Shown in pieces: positions 1-13,227 of a stretch of DNA of 64,000 nucleotides. The stretch spans positions 3,470,501 to 3,534,500 of the forward strand of contig NC_069367.1 of assembly GCF_021730395.1 (NCBI RefSeq), given 5' to 3'. The DNA is from Mercenaria mercenaria. Its lineage: Eukaryota; Mollusca; Bivalvia; Venerida; Veneridae. The translations under genes were made by a program, and so were the position numbers. Within the stretch, counting starts at the first letter, position 1. The number at the start of each line of letters is the position of its first letter. A model generated the notes under the pieces. That model had not been told where the DNA came from and did no database searches. It saw only the letters and a list, made by a program, of their open reading frames with translations.

Positions 1-2550
1 TTGCATGCATGTATATTATTCACCGCAAGGGAAATGCACTGAAGAGACTCCCCGCAGAGAGGCGCCGGCCTGGCAACAGTAAAGCAGGGCAGCGGCCAAG
101 GGTGACGATAAGGCGTGCTCTCCATTTACATATAAAATTGATGAAGCTATACAATGTATCACTATCCATAGAACAAATTTATATATCTACTAAACAAAAT
201 TCTATAATGGTATCTGCAATGAGAAAACAGTGAGAAAACATTTTACAGTCAAACATGTCTATAAGGACCACCCTTGGGAGAGCCAGTATGTGGTCTTTAT
301 TGGGAGGTGGTCTTTATTCACAGGTTAATATACACTGTAAATGTAAAAATGGGAAACAAAACATGTGTTGTTTTAGAGCCAGGTGGCCTCTGTTCAGAGG
401 CAGGTTTGTTAATAATTATTTGTAAAAGTAATGCATTAAATTAGCATTACTTAGAAATAATCGGCATTAAATTAGCATTGTCATTAAAAGTTATTTCTAT
501 TTAGAACAAAAACAAAATATTTCATACTCAAATGATTTACTGTAATCTTGGGATCTGCGACTATATACTATGGCCAAACACATCCAAGAAGACTTGTTCG
601 ATCTTTTATACTTTATTGTATTTAATGCCAGTTGATAACAGTTAATACCAGCACTCTTCTAAATACTATTCCTTCTTACGGACAGATACCAAAACCTTTC
701 AGGTCTGAAATTAAAAACACCAAACATATCCTATTACAATTACCAAATACATTAATTTAACAAATACGGTAATTATCTAGAAAAAATACGGTAATTCATC
801 AAACCTATCAATAATTCTGTCCTTAGTCAGTTACATTAAAATCTATTCATTCAAGTATTACATATATTTCATAAAACAGTAAAACATATCAAATTCATAG
901 TATAGTGGTCTGAAACCTTAAAATTATACATGTAGATAAACAGCTGATCAATACACTTTTAAATATACACATCGATGGACATTTTAAACCCTTACTGATC
1001 TGATGGGATCAAACCCTTTCTGTAACAACACATGACACACACCACGTCTCTCTTTCTGTGCTCCAGTTACTGCGAACAAACAACATATTAAATACATGCT
1101 GGATTATGTGCAATAACAGAAGAACAGATAATCGACCGCCATTTTCAAAACAATGGAAATATGTTTCGAAGCCGAAATTATAAATATGGGACCATAAACA
1201 AATCATTCCAGTCATTACAAATTACCTGTATCTACTTTACAAAAGGATAAAATGCTACACCTCACACTGCAAGCCGAGTTTAGAAAACTCAAGACAAACG
1301 TTTCACTTCTCTCTATAAAACATGTCTGACCTCTGTCAGTTATAGCGAAAGAATGACGTACAACAGGTATAAAACTACCACATGACTAATCACATGACCA
1401 AAGCGCGGGAACTGAAAATAACTACAAAACCGAAAGTAAAAGTAGAAAGACGATAAACAGGGATTAACCGGAAAGGAACATGATTAAGTATTAACCGAGA
1501 GTTAATAAATATAAATGTAATAAATTCAACTCGGTTACATTACTAGTAGCTATTACAGTCTATTTTGCAACACGGTACTCAGTTATAGGTGTATTTCTTA
1601 AAAGTCTAATCGTCCCTGCTATAATTAGTCATCTTAAAAATGTGTTTCAGTTCTGTTCCCTGTGTTAGTATAGTTTGATGTATATTATGTCCAATAGTTA
1701 TTACAAAATGTATGACTGTTTTGTAATTGTATGTATGTGTCTACATGCACATCTTTGCAGACTGATCATGATAGTTATCATTTCATATTTAGTAATAAAA
1801 TTCACAGTGAACATAAAAAATTGGCCAGGAAATGGTTACACTGCTGTAAAAAATCGACCGAAAAAGGCATTTAAAAGTTTAACCGTCCAAACAGAAAAGG
1901 AATAGTGCTCCGGTCAGGACTAATACATATCAAGACAATCCATCCTCCAGTATTTACAATGCTTTGATATAGCTTCAGATCTGGAGGCGCCTAAACGGGA
2001 ACAAGTAGAACAATATGAATACACTTGAGCATCATACAACGATGCGACAGACCGTGTTTTGTGAAGGTATATCCTTTGGTAAATGAACGGAAGCCATTTA
2101 AAGTTTTTTTTTTTTTTATTTTTAGATCTGGCGGCTCACAAAAGGGATCAGATAGACCGCATATCTTCACTTGAGAGAGGATGATACAACAATGCTACAT
2201 ATCAAGCTTGCTCGAGTATCTGATTCAAGGGAAGCACCGTTTGATTTCTTTCTGATCCTATCTGCATACAATTTGTTTTGACTGGATAATCAATTTCAAT
2301 GATGTATTAGTTGAACCATTCAATTGTCTTCTCAGCGTCACATGTTAGAATTTTCTGAACCATTTCGTAATCAAAATCTCGCCTCTTTGGCTGTTCTTCG
2401 TACTGGACACCCCAGATACCGTGCAACCTCTCTGAGTACTCTCAAGACTCCAATCAAGATAAAATATAAAACTGAAAACTGAAACTGAAACTGCTTTATT
2501 TGATTAAACGCCTAATTTTACACATAGTATATTCACCGGCGTTGTACATT
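1..2550. other. Intergenic, no gene recognised
   Basis: AT-rich sequence with only short, unconvincing open frames. A short direct repeat of the type GTGGTCTTTATTGGGAGG occurs around 290-320. I see no splice-bounded exon, RNA gene or recognisable transposon. Confidence 0.6.
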
Positions 2551-2948
2551 AATTTATACCAGATTTATATAGCGCCAAAGGCGCTTTACATAGTTCAAAT
2601 GCAGCCACACAGGGCGCATAATTCATCCTCTACTAGTACAGACACAGAGCGATCTGACCAGAGGGACAGAGTGAGACAAAGCCCCCACGACAGAGAGATC
2701 AGAAATCAGATACAGGCTTATCCGGCTAACTTAGCCTAGCTCGTTTCGAATAGACAGCCTGGTTCTTTAACGTGCCCAGTGTATAGCACTGATACACGCA
2801 AGGATTGCCTGGGTTCCTGACCAGTACACCTCTAGTTGGGTGGGAAACACTGAAAAGCGTTTCTGAAAATTCCCGAGTAGCTGCCGGGGATCGAACCCTG
2901 ACCTCAGGATTGGAAGGCCAGTGTGCAAACCACTGAGCTATCCGTCCA
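2551..2948 (-). mobile_element. tRNA-derived SINE with LINE-type 3' tail
   Basis: Read on the minus strand, the element starts with a tRNA-like head. The A box TAGCTCAGTGG is at 2930-2940 and the B box GGTTCGATCCCC at 2886-2897, the internal RNA polymerase III promoter of tRNA-derived SINEs. A ~250-bp body follows. The 3' end (2551-2600) has AAAGCGCCTTTGGCGC followed by TATATAAATCTGGTAT. That tail resembles the last ~65 bp of the LINE at 44037-46097, suggesting the SINE is mobilised by that LINE's machinery. An open frame across it is not a gene. Family naming is by pattern recognition only. Confidence 0.8.
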
Positions 2949-2949
2949 C

Positions 2950-3950
2950 AAAATATAGGCATTATCTCATTCAGATAAATAATCTTAACAAGTGCTTGAA
3001 CAGGGATGAAAAGTGGCTTGGCAGCCGTTGATTTTGACGGTCCTTTTTAAATAAAATAACCACTACGAGTGATTTGTTCACATGATTACGTTTATGGTTA
3101 AGATGATTATTGTTTGTATATTAATATCATTATATAATCATGAGTAGGGAGGTGCATAAGTTATAATTCATTGATTACACAGTTCAGACTCCAAAGGGAT
3201 TTTCAAACCCATTTACATTTTTAACATAAATTACAAAACCTCGTTAGATGTTAGTCAGGGACGAAGTACGAGAGTTCAGTGTTTCGGAATCAACAAAAAT
3301 ATAGCCATCCTAACTAGATTCTCTGAAGTCTGCAAAGAGTTTTTTTGTGTTTATGGTAGTTGGTAAAGAGTCTAACCTTGCAAGAACCTTGTAGTTATAA
3401 TTCAAACCTATTTCAAGAACGCATACATATATATCATGAAAAAAGTTCAACATCAAAATAAAGGTATTAAAGAGGTTCAAGATGTACAAGTCATTTTAAA
3501 GGGAAGTTTCTGTCATTGTGATATAGTGTAAAGACCTCCTTAGACAACTTAAGGTAAGTTTGTTGCCAACTGCTGATCATGGAACCAAATTAGTTCCTAC
3601 TAAAATACCGGTATAACGACGTCTTTTCTTATAGTGATCAGACGATGTAGCCAGTGTAGATTTACTGTATTAATGTATAATTGTTAAATATCTAATAAAA
3701 TCATGTCTTGGGGAAAATGGACTGTAACGTCCTGATTATACTAAATTTCTCAGCGATGTTCGAACCTTCCACATCCAGTTCCGCTGCAAGGTGCCTTCGA
3801 CAATAGACAACTTTGTACGATATAAGCGCGTATCAATTAGAAATATACTATTACGTAAAAAACCGGGGTGATTACAAGTGTATTGGTGATATTATATATA
3901 TATTTTTATGGGGAGTGAATAATACAATTTAAAGAACACATATATTAGAA
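2950..3950. other. Intergenic, nothing recognised
   Basis: AT-rich DNA without an open frame of note, RNA gene or recognised repeat. Confidence 0.5.
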
Positions 3951-4176
3951 GTTTAAACGAAATCATTTCGTTTTAACGAAATAACTAATTCGTTTAAACG
4001 AAATCATTTCGTTTTAACGAAATAACTATTTCGGTTTAAACGAAATCATTTCGTTTTAACGAAATAACATTTCGTAAAAAACGAAATTATTTCACGAAAT
4101 AGTTATTTCGTTCAAACGAAATCATTTCGTTTAAACTTATTTCGTTAAAACGAAATGATTTCGTTTAAACGAAATA
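3951..4176. repeat. Array of nested palindromes
   Basis: About 225 bp built from one self-complementary motif family: GTTTAAACGAAATCATTTCG, then TTTTAACGAAATAA, repeated directly about three times and then in inverted order. TTTCGTTTAAACGAAA is itself a perfect palindrome, so the whole block can fold as cruciforms at several scales. No coding potential. Likely a palindromic satellite or fold-back remnant. Confidence 0.85.
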
Positions 4177-4539
4177 AAAAAAGTCTCACATTACCTAAGT
4201 GGACAAAAAGTGTGTAACATGTCACTTTAGGGGCACCGTATAATACTGCAACATATAGCATACCGAAATGCCAGACTTAATGGTGTAAGAAGGCTTCAAT
4301 CCGCGCAGTCATACTGTTGTAACATGTTCAATTTGTTATTGTCGGACCAATTTTAACCATAGATCAAGATGAGACTGTTTTCCCTATACATGTATAGTTT
4401 ACTATTCCAAAATAAAATCTTAAAAGCAAAGCTGTCGAAGAGGCTATATCGCAATCATTTATTGTAAAGTACATTAGACTGATAATAAAAACTTAAATGT
4501 CTCCAGAAACCAAACACAACCCTCTTACATGCTAATATA

Positions 4540-5650
4540 TTTCATTTATTACGCTCTTATGGATCTCGAGTGTTTAGTTGGTGAGATATTACTGTCGTAA
4601 AATAGAAATCTCCTGTATGTTATGGGGGCAAGGGACTGTAAATTTGAAAATTCAACAACTCTGCGCTGAATCAGACACAAGTGCGAAAAAAATGATAAAA
4701 AATCCAATTTTGAAAAATTCATGGCAATTTTTAAGCGAATGTCTTGCATAGACATATCACTTCATTATGTGACATTTTCAGCCTGACGATTCTGTTGCTT
4801 TTATGATGAAAACAAGTAAAACGCAGGTTTCAGGACACTAAATTTTGAGACCAAAATGGCCCAAAATGCACACCTTGCGCGACCTGTACGGTATTATTTG
4901 CAAATGACTGACCTAACACACATACATAAAATGTTTGTGAGCGTCTAAACTAGCCCACCCCTCTCGCGCAAAATGAGCCAAAATTTACAATTTACAATTT
5001 GTCGCTACGAGACAAATAATGTAAAATACATCCATTTTTATGATTTTGTGGCGTAATATAACGTTTTCCGTCAGTAAAAATGATATAAAGTTATATTCGC
5101 ATCATTTTGCGAAAATAAAATGCCCCCACCCCCTATTTGCCTAATTCATGGGGTCCCCACCTTCCAAGCATCCCCCTGAATGACGGAATGCAGAGCTGAT
5201 TGGCTAAATATGCGCTACGTGGGCTAAGAATAATGAAAATGATGTTTTAACGGTGCTAAAAACACTGTTAATGGTGGTAGAATTTTAAAAAATCGTCTGT
5301 GCGGATATTGACATTCAAACCTTGATGTGTCCTCACCGTAACATGTTTGAGCTGCTGTGCCGTCGTTTAGCGTTTTAAGTCCCTAGAAAGTTTGAAATAT
5401 CAATCCAGAGGTTCTAAACTACCTGAAACCGCGCAAAATCAAGAGAGTTTTCGAAATTTAATTTTGGCCGAATTCACTTATGGGGGCTAGCAAGACCCCA
5501 AATGTAAGAAATTGGTACCAATCAGACTGGCAAAAAGTTTTAGTGTTTTTTGGATAGATACACGTCTGTAGTCTTTGAAAAAGTTTAGGGGGCCTCTCTA
5601 TGGCACAGCTTAGTGACCGAGTTTTATGTGTTTCTATGACAACCATAATT
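4540..5650. repeat. Dispersed repeat block (unknown family)
   Basis: Two parts recur elsewhere in the window. Positions ~4620-4920 match ~11160-11440 directly (shared GTCTTGCATAGACATA and CACTTCATTATGTGACATTT). Positions ~4930-5470 match ~49400-49930 in inverted orientation (shared stretch around GAGCTGCTGTGCCGTC). This marks a ~1.1-kb interspersed repeat, probably a non-autonomous transposon, but I could not fix its termini. No protein coding is convincing. Confidence 0.6.
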
Positions 5651-7310
5651 TTGTTAAAATATTGAGAAAAATACCTATCATATTTTGGATGTAAAATTCT
5701 ATATAATTGTGTAAAGATTAGGTATATATATTATCATATATCACTTACTTAAATGCAAAAAAAGCTCTTGCAAAGTAAAAATGTCAAGTAGAGTCAAAAT
5801 GTTACATTTTTTTTGTAATTTACGTGACTAAACATATAACGTTACTTATACAATGAAAATTGCGTTTGAAGTTTATGTTCAAAGTAATGTTTTAATTTTC
5901 ATCTGTACTTAAAGTTTTATTTTATAATAATTTACTTCATCACATCCCATCAACAAAATTGCATGAGTAAGCAAATACTTAATACCTTTTTATTGATATG
6001 ATATACGCGACAATTATTTATTAAAGAAATAAACATATTACTGCATATTCATTTTAATAATATTTCTTCACAACAGTAACTGTGGTGATTTTATATTTCC
6101 CTAAAGTATTTTATACTTTGTATATAAAACATATTTTTAATAGATATTATACTCTAGATTAATGGATTCTTCAATGTAACTTACATAAAATACGTTACCA
6201 AAATATCAAATGTCACATTTCTATGTAATCTTGTCAATTCTATTAAAATGAAATTTTACAACTTTTGAAGTAGTTTTTATCCTTTTATGAATTCAGTTAT
6301 CATTATGAAACATCACACATCTTCATATTCTGTTTTGAAATGATATGAACAATAAATTCATTTTAATAATTATTCATTTTCTATAGAAAATTCATTTCAC
6401 ATTAACCTTGTCAAGTACAAGTTTATAGATATAACTAGCATTTAAAGATTCAAAATTAATATTTACACCAAAACTGTTTTGTAAAGATTTGTACATAGCA
6501 ATTAATCAAAGCAGTGCGTTACCGTGAAGTGAATTATGGAAACTGAGCTGAATGTGTTTCATATTTGGTATTTTACGTTACTATTGCACAAAATGTTACA
6601 TTTGGCATTGTTTTCGTTTAATATTCAAAGTTGTATATGAACTGTTTATTTTACAGAAATACGCCTTTGGCATGACTAAAATTGTATCGTCTGAAAGGAC
6701 TGCTTTTAATACCCTTTATTATTATGATCTACATGACATTTATTTGTTTTAAGAAGAAAACATTTTGCTTATGATTAGTATGTACCCTACTTAAAAATAG
6801 CAGAAATAAAAACTATAATTATTTCATTTACCTTTTACATTTTCTGATTTGTATACAAAAAGAACATTTATTAGTATATGTAAATATCCATAGTTACAAA
6901 TAAAAAAGGTACATTCTTTTACAGTACGTTACCAATTGGTAATATATACATTGTCGATCTATTTTAAACAACTAAAACTTAACAACTTTTATTAATTGTC
7001 AAAATGTATTATCAAAAATGTTTTCTTTCAAACAGAGAATCAGAAAATCATTTTGTTTACAGAAAAGAGTGCTTGACATATATCGTATCAAATATACAGC
7101 TATAGATATACTTGTTGACCTTAAAGTAAAACATGAACACTGAAACCTAGCTAAGTTTGTTTCGGTAATAACCTGCTTTTTCCTCACATGTATTCTTGTT
7201 GTAAGAGATGTTGCCAAAACACATACGGTTTATGAATATTTATAAACTAGCTGTGTGTCCATATGATACCGGTGATTCCACTTTCTTCCACTGCACATGA
7301 TTTCGAGATT
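5650..7310. other. Very AT-rich intergenic DNA
   Basis: Long A/T-rich stretch with only chance open frames. No recognised element. Confidence 0.5.
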
Positions 7311-8640
7311 CTAAATGATTTTTTCAGATGTATGCAACAAAGACATTAAAGCACTTTATGTATCTTTTCACCAAATGAAGGACCGTAGCCCTGATCTTGC
7401 TAAGTGAAATTACAAACAGAAAACCAGAAGTGCAACTTCACATGATGTATAAAAATCCTCTAATATTTCAAGTCTATAGGTTAAACATTTTTTTGATACA
7501 TGTGACAATAACTTTAATGCACTTATTGCATTATTTTGATTAACCCAAGGGCCATAACTCTTGCAGAGTAAAATCCAAAACTAAATCCAGATGCATAAAT
7601 TCACATGCTGAATGATATTTTTGTATGATTTCATGCCTTTTTTTTAGATATATGCAACACGAAGGTTTGAGCATTTTATGTGAATTTTCACGATGTCAAG
7701 GACCATAACTCCGGACTGGCCAAGTAAAATCCCAAACAGTTCACAAAGTGCACAACTTCAGATCCTATATAATAATTCTCTAAGTCAAATACTTATTGAG
7801 ATACATTCAATACAAACTTGTATGAGCTCTATGTATATTTTTACTAAATCAAGAGCCATAACACTGGTCTGACCATCGAAACTCCCAAACAAATCCTAAG
7901 GTAAACAACTTCACATGCTGACTAATATTGCTCTAATATTTCGTGACCTTCCTTCAAATACGTTTTAAAATTCATGTGACTCAAACTTTAAAGCCCTTTT
8001 ATGCATACCTTTTACTAAGTTAAGTGCCATAACTCTGTTCTGGCTGAGTGAAATCTCAAACAAAACCCTAGATGCACAACGTGATACACTAAATAACATT
8101 TCTGTAATGTAACATAATCCTTGGTCCAATACGTTCTAGGATACATGCGACACAAATGTTCAGACCCTTTTTTGCATATTTTTGACCAAGTAAAGAGCCA
8201 TAACTCTGTCCTGGCTGTGTGGAATCCCACTTAAAACACCAATTACACAATTTTACATGCTGAATGACATTCCTGTGAGGTTTGATGACTCTGGGTCAAA
8301 TACGTCATTCCCAGCACAAATTAGAACAGATATACGGACTGACTATTTTTCTACTAAGTAAAGGACCAAAATTCAATTTTTTCCGAGTTACATATTCATG
8401 CAACACAAACTTAAGGACCCTTCCAATGCATTTTTAAACCAAGTAAAGGGTCACAACTCTGGTTTGGTTATGTGAAATCCCAATTAAAACATCAGGTGCA
8501 CAACTTCACATGCTGAACGATAACCTGTGAGATTTGATGACTCTGTGTCAAATACTTTTAAGATATGCATAACTTAAATTCGAACAGACGGACGGACAAG
8601 GGCAACTCTAAATGCCCTCAACCCTACCACACCCTAAAAG
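7310..8640. repeat. Diverged ~155-bp tandem repeat array
   Basis: A unit containing GCCATAACTCTG, then a block like GTGAAATCCCAAACAAAA, then CACAACTTCACATGCTGA recurs about every 145-170 bp (CATAACT-type cores near 7553, 7697, 7858, 8027, 8199 and 8451). The array ends with GACGGACGGACAAGGGCAAC. Copies are well diverged, so the array is old. The same unit is, from memory, abundant in bivalve genomes. Confidence 0.75.
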
Positions 8641-8889
8641 ACTGGGATGGGGACAAAGAAAGCTAACATATTTTTGTTTCAAAATTTATCTCTTTTTGTT
8701 GTATATTAAAGATCTGAATAATAGAAGTTTAACTGGATAGGTCTTGGGTCTTATGAAAAATAATAACGATCCATATAAAAGACGGAAATAGAAATCTTTA
8801 TTTGTCTGGTGGTGGAGTGTTCAAGGTCGCTGACCCGAATCATTTGCCCCTCACTGATCTGGTATGTTTTCTTTATGAGAAAAAGTATT

Positions 8890-9022
8890 CAACTAGCTTA
8901 CATAAGGTCGGCCATTCCACCAATATGACAGCCAACACATGCCTTCCTTCACCATCAAAAGCTGGAAAAGTCACAATATAACCTAAACTCTGTCAGTGTT
9001 ACTCTAAACCTAACTAAACAAA
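8890..9022 (+). mobile_element. Diverged, 5'-truncated SINE copy
   Basis: Shares order and wording with the SINE at 13056-13227: AAGGTCGG, a CTTC..CACCAT..AAAGCTGG block, then AAAGTC..ATAACCTAAA and the tail near CTAACTAAACAAAAC. It is much more diverged than the 13-kb and 47-kb copies, so it is an older insertion. The tRNA-like head is not visible. Confidence 0.55.
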
Positions 9023-9088
9023 ACTTTAATTTCATTGTCCTAGTCCATACGAAAGTTCATTGTTGGTGTGGAAATATGAGCTATATTA

Positions 9089-9170
9089 TTATTATTATTA
9101 TTAATATTATTGTACCAGGTTTATATAGCGCCCTTTTCATGATCAATTTCACGTTCAAAGGCGCTTTACA
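9089..9170 (-). mobile_element. LINE/SINE 3'-tail fragment with (AAT)n end
   Basis: On the minus strand this reads TGTAAAGCGCCTTTGAACGTG, a short spacer, CATGAAAAGGGCGCTATATA, then ACCTGGTACAATAAT and an (AAT)n run. It is nearly the 3' end of the LINE at 44037-46097 in the same order, and is a severely 5'-truncated retrotransposed copy. Confidence 0.75.
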
Positions 9171-11030
9171 TTCATGTTCATTCATTACATCATGTTTAAA
9201 CATTTTTTAATTTGTTTGATAACACCTATATAAAGTCATATTTCATAAATTGCAAGGGTGATTTTTAGCATAAATATGTCTTAAACACTTTTATGACTGT
9301 AATCATGAAGTTTATTCAATTTTGCTGTAATAGAATACTGGTTAAGCCAGCGGGCTTGAGTGGTGTTACAAGCTTCATTACCTCTCAAAAACGTACTTGA
9401 TCAAACCGAGTGTAATGCAGGCTTAAAGTACTAAGAATCAAAATGACGAAACAAGCCATTGGAAAAAGAAAGGTAGAAGTGTGGCTTGGGTATTAGAAAT
9501 ACTTACTAGAAACAATATTTGATATAAGATATAAGGTAGTGTGAGAAATGCAAAATCAATACAACAATAAACAATTTGTGATATAGGGCAGGGAAAGGGT
9601 ATGGAGGATTCTAAACAACATTTAAGATAGAAGTAAATTGGAGAAAATTTAAAGAAACATAGTTAAGAAATAGCATCGATGTTGAACGGTCGAAGCGGGT
9701 TACTTGTGATCTGGTATGGACATTTGGAATACCAAAAGCAGTATGAAAAATCAATATATAATTAGAAAAATACGTTTAAGTAGAATTTTGGAGTGATTTT
9801 GTTACATTGTTTCAAAATTATTCTAAATATTTGTTGAATTACAATTCTCTACATTTTTTTATGTGTATAGGTGGAAATTGTACATTCACGTGAACATATG
9901 AGTTTTAAGTTAATTTCAAGATTGCTTTAAGGAAACATTCTGAATCTGCTCATAATATTAACTATTTTATTTTGTTGTGTTTGAAGACATTATAGTAAAT
10001 AAAATTATCATCTTGATATTAAATTTTTAAGAATATATGTAGTTATGAGTTACTTTCAAACAATGAAGTGTTAATTTGTTCAATTCATAATTGCATATTT
10101 TTGCTGACTGGCCTCCATTTTCTATAAGTAGTTTCTGGACTTGGAATTTAAGCAAAATTTATATTTTTCCACTAAATACCAATCTTAGATTTTTTCTCAA
10201 CAATTGCAAATACAGTTTTCATAAAGTGTAGTTGTAATGAATTATGATATACATTTTGTACCTTTTTATCCTAAAAAGTCTGGTATTTGTTGACCTGTTT
10301 TCACTAATCTTCACTACATAAAGTCTTAAATAGATAAGAAAAGGCCGTGCGGTAGATGCCAGTACAACTGAGTATACAATGTTCACTGTAATAAAGTGAC
10401 TTATTTAAGAACATGGCTCAATCAATCATGAAAATCCGGATAATAGTGATTATCCGAAGACTGTTACACTTTCCTTTTCAGTCTTTTTACACTTCATCTT
10501 CATATTTCAAAAATCATATTTTTCTTATTTATGGACTTAATTAATATAACTAAATGGAAATAAAATGTTAGCCATATGCATACACCTGAATTATATATAC
10601 TATCAGTAAAATAGTGTTTAAATGTGATTACCCCACCCACATTTATTTAGCATGATTTACTAAAAATAAGACCTCATCAGCTAATACAAGTGGTGTTTTT
10701 TACCAGATATAATCCTAATTGACATTTTCAGTTAAAATATCAAGGTGAATACCATTATCAGCATATCTAAAATAAAAAAATATACTATTTTGATAAAAAA
10801 AATATGTTGTTGTTGTTGTTGTTGTATTAATTTACTGCCACAAAAATTCAAATTTTTAAAGTCAAAATGTTTTTTTGTTTGTACTAATGTATGTAAAACG
10901 TCAGTAAGTGCTAAAAACTATCAAGAATATGTCTTTAGACATTAAGACGTAGTAGGTAGGTAAAATATAAGAATAATTGACATTTTCAAATAAATGGTCG
11001 CCATTTTGGAAGCCAGTTTGAAATCGCTTG
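9170..11030. other. Intergenic, no gene recognised
   Basis: AT-rich DNA with a short (TTG)n tract near 10808. Open frames here are short and low-complexity. Confidence 0.5.
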
Positions 11031-11450
11031 ATTTCAGACCTTAAGCTGTGCGGTACACAGGCCCCCCTGAATTTTTTTAGAAGTGCACATATATATCTTT
11101 CCAAAAGTGACATAGAGAATTTGCCAGAAAAATGGTACCATTTTTTTGTCCAGCTCACGGCCTATAGGGACAGTAAAATTCCACAACTCTGCGCTGATAC
11201 AAGTGCGAAAATAAAAATCATAAAAAATCCAATTTTGAAAAATTTAAGGCTTTTTTAAGCAAATGTCTTGCATAGACATAGCACTTCATTATGTGACATT
11301 TTCAGCCTGCCGATTCTGTTGCTTTTGTGATAAAAACGAGTAAAACGTAGGTTTCAGGACACTAATTATTGAGATAAAAATGGCCCAAAATGCACAGCTT
11401 GCGCAACCTGTACCGTATTATCGGCTAATGCCTGATATAAAATACATGCA
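11030..11450. repeat. Second copy of dispersed repeat
   Basis: Positions 11160-11440 match 4620-4920 in the same orientation, with shared runs such as CAACTCTGCGCTGA and GGTTTCAGGACACTAA. The flanks do not match, so this is an interspersed family and not local duplication. Confidence 0.65.
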
Positions 11451-13040
11451 TATCTTTAAAGCATGTGGCCAGACAAAAATAATGGTGGGAAGAAAAGTGT
11501 CTCATAACCGTTTACTTTTTCCGCAAATTTGGTCTGAAGCTGGATGGATGGATGGATGACAGTTTCCAATTCGTCTGACTTCCGTTACCTCAGGTAAAGT
11601 TTTAGACCCGGCCGTCTACATGGAGATAGGAAAATCGAAACAAGTATACATATTTATTTTACACAATAATCACTCGTACGCAGGAATCCCTAGTTCTATA
11701 AACATCATAAATAACCAATATATATGCCTGTAAAGTACATATGTCTATTTTATTTAAAAAACGTACCCGGGCTAAATGCGAAACTGGCCCCTGCCACTGA
11801 ATGTATATAACTTAATAACTCCTCAGACTACTAGAAAATGCGCGGGCCTGAAGTTGAGATTTAAAACGTATAACGGTGGGGTCGCAAGGCGAAAACATGC
11901 TAAATAGCGGCATATTCAAAATACTAGTTGATTTTTATAAAATAATAGGACAGGGGCGCGGGATCAAAATGTTTTTTATTCCACCCCCAGAAACACCACG
12001 TCAATCATACATCCATTGTCTGAATCCTTAAAGAAGAATATCCTCAAGGCAAATAAGGGCTATTTGACACGAGTGAAATTCCTTAATACCTTACGGACAT
12101 TCATTAATGTTATAAATTTCCTCTTTATAGATATATATTGATGAAATATTCCGATCAAAAAGTTTTGAAATATTTGGAAGAATTTAAATAGGTCTATAAT
12201 TATTTATGTTCTGTTTTGAACAATTATATTTATTTTACCTGATGAATATATACTAAATCATATAGACAATATTTATTATATACATTTGGAATATAGAATG
12301 TTGAAAATATTATCCAACTATTATGACATTCGGAGAACAATATTGGCCTACTTTGTTTAACGGAAATAATTTTTACAGCTACCGTGGCAACTCGGCCAGT
12401 GGCTTGGTGATTTGTTTAACATGTTCATTATCACCAAATGTGACATATAATATATATGTAAGACAATGACTAATGGTAAAGTGAGTGAAAGCAATGGCTA
12501 TTGGCAAAGAAGCAGGACGAATCTTCATTTTCTCCGTTATTTCAAAAGCGTTACAACGGTCCATCTCTTACTGAACAATAACTTAAGTAATTTATTAGGA
12601 TGCCTTGCAGAAATTCTTTGTCCATTAGTTTGTATGACTGGCAATTTCAAAGTGCCCATCTATTATGGAAGTTTGTGAAGGAAAAGTGCTCAGTTTAAAA
12701 TGGGTGAACGAGTCGCTTTAAGTAGTACAGCAAATTTTATTTCAATTTTGGGCGGCGGGAGTTTATTACAGCTTATGAAGTTAAGTGGTATGTTGACAAA
12801 TAGCAAAATTATTTAAACATTTAATGGTGACGCAAATTGGATTTGGAGAATAACACACTATCATTGTGCTTATTTGATATTGAATATTGTAAAGAGGTAA
12901 AAATGCAACAGTTGACATTATCATTTTCTACTGCGCTGATAAAAATGCAACGGATTTTAACAGGCGTCACTCTCATTTCAAATCATATAAAATATCATGA
13001 ATATACAGGTTAAAGTTTATACAGTTTAAATCTTCACTTT
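11450..13040. other. Intergenic, no gene recognised
   Basis: Contains a small (GGAT)n run near 11543. No other structure recognised. A few open frames of 60-70 codons look like chance. Confidence 0.5.
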
Positions 13041-13055
13041 TTTACTTGCCAGCTT

Positions 13056-13227
13056 CCATCCAGCTGGCTTACGGAAGGTCGGTGGTTCTACCCAGGTGCC
13101 GCTCGTGATGAAATAGTGCACGGAGGGGCACCTGGGGTCTTCCTCCACCATTAAAGCTGGAAAGTCGCCATATGACCTAAAATTGTGTCGGTGCGACGTT
13201 AAACCCAACAAAATAAAATAAATAAAT
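13056..13227 (+). mobile_element. SINE insertion with 12-bp target-site duplication
   Basis: 5'-truncated SINE body (GCTGGCTTACGGAAGGTCGG, then CACCTGGGGTCTTCCTCCAC) and tail GTGCGACGTTAAACCCAACA followed by an AAATAAAT run. It is flanked by the perfect duplication ACTTGCCAGCTT at 13044-13055 and 13228-13239, proof of target-primed insertion. It ends 24 bp before the ATG of the TRIM-like gene at 13251, so it lies in that gene's leader or promoter. Its fuller relative is at 47121-47360. Confidence 0.92.

Noticed and set aside
2726-2962. Frame with RIAQWFAHWPSNPEVRVRSP
   Set aside because: Translation of a tRNA-like SINE head.
7310-8640. CRISPR-like or regulatory repeat array
   Set aside because: Units are ~155 bp, diverged and without unique spacers, in animal DNA. 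It is an ordinary tandem family.
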